From assembly GCF_030811475.1 (NCBI RefSeq), contig NZ_JAUSQV010000001.1, positions 1,449,501 through 1,513,500 on the forward strand: a stretch of DNA of 64,000 nt, written 5' to 3'. Numbering within the stretch: the first letter of the stretch is position 1; every line of letters begins with the position of its first letter. Under the pieces are notes generated by a model that was not told the origin of the DNA, ran no database searches, and saw nothing but the letters and a program-made list of their open reading frames with translations. A program made the translations under genes and the position numbers. Shown here piece after piece: positions 61,052 through 64,000 of the stretch. This DNA comes from Nakamurella flavida. GTDB taxonomy: Bacteria > Actinomycetota > Actinomycetes > Mycobacteriales > Nakamurellaceae.

Positions 61052-62284
61052 CTACGCCTGGAACGCGGCCAGCGCGGTGTGCGTCATCAGCCGGATGCCG
61101 ACGGCGAGGGCGCGTTCGTCCAGGACGAACTGCGGGGAGTGCAGGTCGACCTGGCGACCCACGCCGTCCCAGACACCCAGCCGGGCCAGCGACCCGGGTA
61201 CGTGATCGAGGTAGACCGCGAAGTCCTCGGCGCCGGTCGACTGCTCGGCCACCGCGACCCGGTCGGCGCCCAACCCCTGCTCCACCGCGATCCGCTGGAC
61301 GGTCGAGCACACCAGGTCGTTGTCGACGGGCGGCACGCCCCGGCTGTAGGTGAGCTCGTACTCGGCGCGGGTGGGGGCCAGCAGCTCGCCGACCAGCTCC
61401 CGGACGATCCGCTCCGCGGAGTCCCAGGCGGCCCGGTTCATCAACCGCAGTGTGCCGCGGACGACACCGTCCTGCGGGATCGCGTTGGGCGCCTGGCCGG
61501 CGTGCACCGAGCCCCACACCATCACCGCGGCCGACCGGGGGTCCATCCGGCGGGTCAGCAGGGCGGGCAGGCCGGTGATGAGCATGCCCAGCGCGTACAC
61601 CAGATCGGTGGTCAGGTGCGGCCGGGAGGTGTGTCCGCCGGGGCCGGTGATGCGCACCTCGACGACGTCGGACGTGGAGGTGATCGCGCCGACCTTGAGG
61701 CCGACCTGACCGACGGGAAGCCGGGGGTCGCAGTGCAGGGCGAACAGCTTCTCGACCCCGTCGAGCATCCCGGCCGCGATGACGTCGTGCGAGCCGCCGG
61801 GGAAGACCTCCTCGGCCGGCTGGAAGATCAGCCGGACCCGACCGGGCAGCGAGGGCGCGCGGTGCAGAGCCAGGGCCGCACCCAGCAGGACGGTGAGATG
61901 GGCGTCGTGGCCGCACATGTGGGCCAGATCCGGGATCGTCGACGAGTACGGGAGACCGGTCGCCTCGCGCATCGGCAGCGCGTCGATGTCGGCCCGCAGC
62001 CCGATGATCGGGCCGTGCGTGCCGATGTCGGCGACGGCCCCGGTCCCGCCGGGCAGCACGCGCACCGGGATCCCGACCTCGGTCAGGGTCCGCACGATCA
62101 ACGCCGTCGTGGCCGACTCGCGGCGACCCAGCTCGGGGTGCCGGTGCACCCGGCGGCGCACGGCCACCAGGTCGGCCAGCCGGTCGGTGAGCAGCTCGTC
62201 CAGCCACGCCGGACCGCGTCCGGCACCCGGATCGACGATCTCGTCCGGGGCGGGAACGCTGAGCAGGGGCGGGGACCGGTCCAT
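61052..62284 (-). CDS. M20 family amidohydrolase (AmiA1-like)
   Basis: A 410-residue metallo-amidohydrolase of the M20D group. Metal and substrate motifs: 'RRRVHRHPELGRRE', 'IIGLRADIDALPM', 'HMCGHDAHLTVLLGAALAL', 'LIFQPAEEVFPGGSHDVIAAGML' and the late 'EQSTGAEDFAVYLDHVPGSLARLG'. Family members deacylate N-acyl amino acids or cleave indole-acetyl conjugates; substrate here is unknown. It matches Rv3305c (amiA1) in both type and position. A TACGCT hexamer is 9 nt before the ATG. Divergent from the glutamate-cysteine ligase gene. Confidence 0.94.
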   Translation of the reverse strand: MDRSPPLLSVPAPDEIVDPGAGRGPAWLDELLTDRLADLVAVRRRVHRHPELGRRESATTALIVRTLTEVGIPVRVLPGGTGAVADIGTHGPIIGLRADIDALPMREATGLPYSSTIPDLAHMCGHDAHLTVLLGAALALHRAPSLPGRVRLIFQPAEEVFPGGSHDVIAAGMLDGVEKLFALHCDPRLPVGQVGLKVGAITSTSDVVEVRITGPGGHTSRPHLTTDLVYALGMLITGLPALLTRRMDPRSAAVMVWGSVHAGQAPNAIPQDGVVRGTLRLMNRAAWDSAERIVRELVGELLAPTRAEYELTYSRGVPPVDNDLVCSTVQRIAVEQGLGADRVAVAEQSTGAEDFAVYLDHVPGSLARLGVWDGVGRQVDLHSPQFVLDERALAVGIRLMTHTALAAFQA

Positions 62285-62389
62285 GGACGCAGGAGCGTAG
62301 TGGCTCTGCGTGACGCGCCTGTTCACACCGGACCCGGGTGGCCGGACGGGCCGGGCGGAGCGGCCGGACCGGCGGTTACGCTCTGCGCC

Positions 62390-62438
62390 ATGACGCCGAG
62401 CGCCGTGACCTGCACCACCGCCGTGTCGGTGCTCCCCC

Positions 62439-62446
<8 letters not shown>
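62390..62446 (+). CDS. Possible 18-residue leader peptide of the glutamate-cysteine ligase gene
   Basis: ATG-initiated frame encoding MTPSAVTCTTAVSVLPRG, with TACGCT (62377-62382) ending 7 nt upstream, the window's leaderless pattern. Its TGA lies 5 nt inside the next gene, so its end overlaps the ligase GTG. A single cysteine sits at position 8. No homology evidence is available. Confidence 0.35.
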
Positions 62447-63917
<1,471 letters not shown>

Positions 63918-63987
63918 GCCGCCGGGCGGCCGGGCCGGGCCATGCCGCCGGTGCGCCGCCCCCGCCGCTCCTCCCTACGATCGAGCC

Positions 63988-64000
63988 ATGGACCCGACGG
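63988..64000 (+). CDS. Start of a further gene, cut by the window end
   Basis: ATG preceded by TACGAT ending 6 nt upstream, exactly the leaderless configuration of other genes here. Only four codons (MDPT) are visible, so no function can be given. Confidence 0.35.

Overview
The window is about 64 kb of very GC-rich DNA from an actinobacterium (Actinomycetota). Evidence: strong G/C preference at third codon positions, frequent GTG starts, many genes with a TANNNT hexamer 6-8 nt before the start codon (leaderless transcripts), and a backbone whose gene content follows Mycobacterium tuberculosis Rv3264c-Rv3306c as I remember it (rmlD, LCP protein, TIGR03089 protein, fadE25, purE-purK, GtrA protein, PH-domain protein, birA, accD5, maf, glpD2, lpdA, Rv3304-like, amiA1). 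The genus cannot be fixed from sequence alone; a Nakamurella-like lineage is a guess. I see no rRNA, tRNA, CRISPR array, insertion sequence or prophage.

Region 1 (1-17.5 kb, all minus strand) is a cell-surface polysaccharide locus: a Wzm/Wzt ABC exporter with three glycosyltransferases (one partial, one a GT2-GT4 fusion, one a tandem GT2) and a long methyltransferase. Upstream are an NAD-dependent epimerase coupled to a UDP-galactopyranose-mutase-like flavoprotein, a DUF2142 membrane protein, a secreted CAP-domain protein with three C-terminal repeats, and rmlB-rmlD for dTDP-rhamnose.

Region 2 (17.8-25.5 kb) carries an LCP wall-polymer ligase with a repetitive disordered cytoplasmic head, a TIGR03089 protein, aldose 1-epimerase, two small hypothetical genes (one with nonapeptide repeats), a FadE-type acyl-CoA dehydrogenase, a WYL regulator and a VOC protein. 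Region 3 (25.5-33.9 kb) holds an ECF41 (SigJ-type) sigma factor coupled to a carboxymuconolactone-decarboxylase-family gene behind a near-consensus ECF41 promoter, a divergent SDR/HTH pair, purE-purK, a GtrA protein and a two-component system.

Region 4 (34-47.8 kb) contains two glucose-6-phosphate dehydrogenase paralogues 10 kb apart, an MprF/DUF2156 membrane protein, a lactone-oxidase-type flavoprotein with a GT8 glycosyltransferase, two divergent ANTAR-domain genes, an alanyl-tRNA-synthetase-like protein that stops before the editing domain, a YggS protein and birA. Region 5 (47.9-64 kb) has an acyl-CoA carboxylase beta subunit coupled to maf, a MerR regulator with its aldo/keto reductase target, divergent glpD/glpK around a 14-bp repeated operator-like site, an AbiEi-like gene surrounded by palindromic repeats, lpdA, a gamma-glutamylcyclotransferase-like gene, an M20 amidohydrolase and a glutamate-cysteine ligase preceded by a possible leader peptide.

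The least ordinary items are the repeat family around the AbiEi-like gene, the editing-less AlaRS-like protein, the ECF41 and glp regulatory sites, the possible cysteine-containing leader peptide, the nonapeptide-repeat protein and two genes without an obvious canonical start codon. I found no multi-gene system that I would call clearly undescribed.
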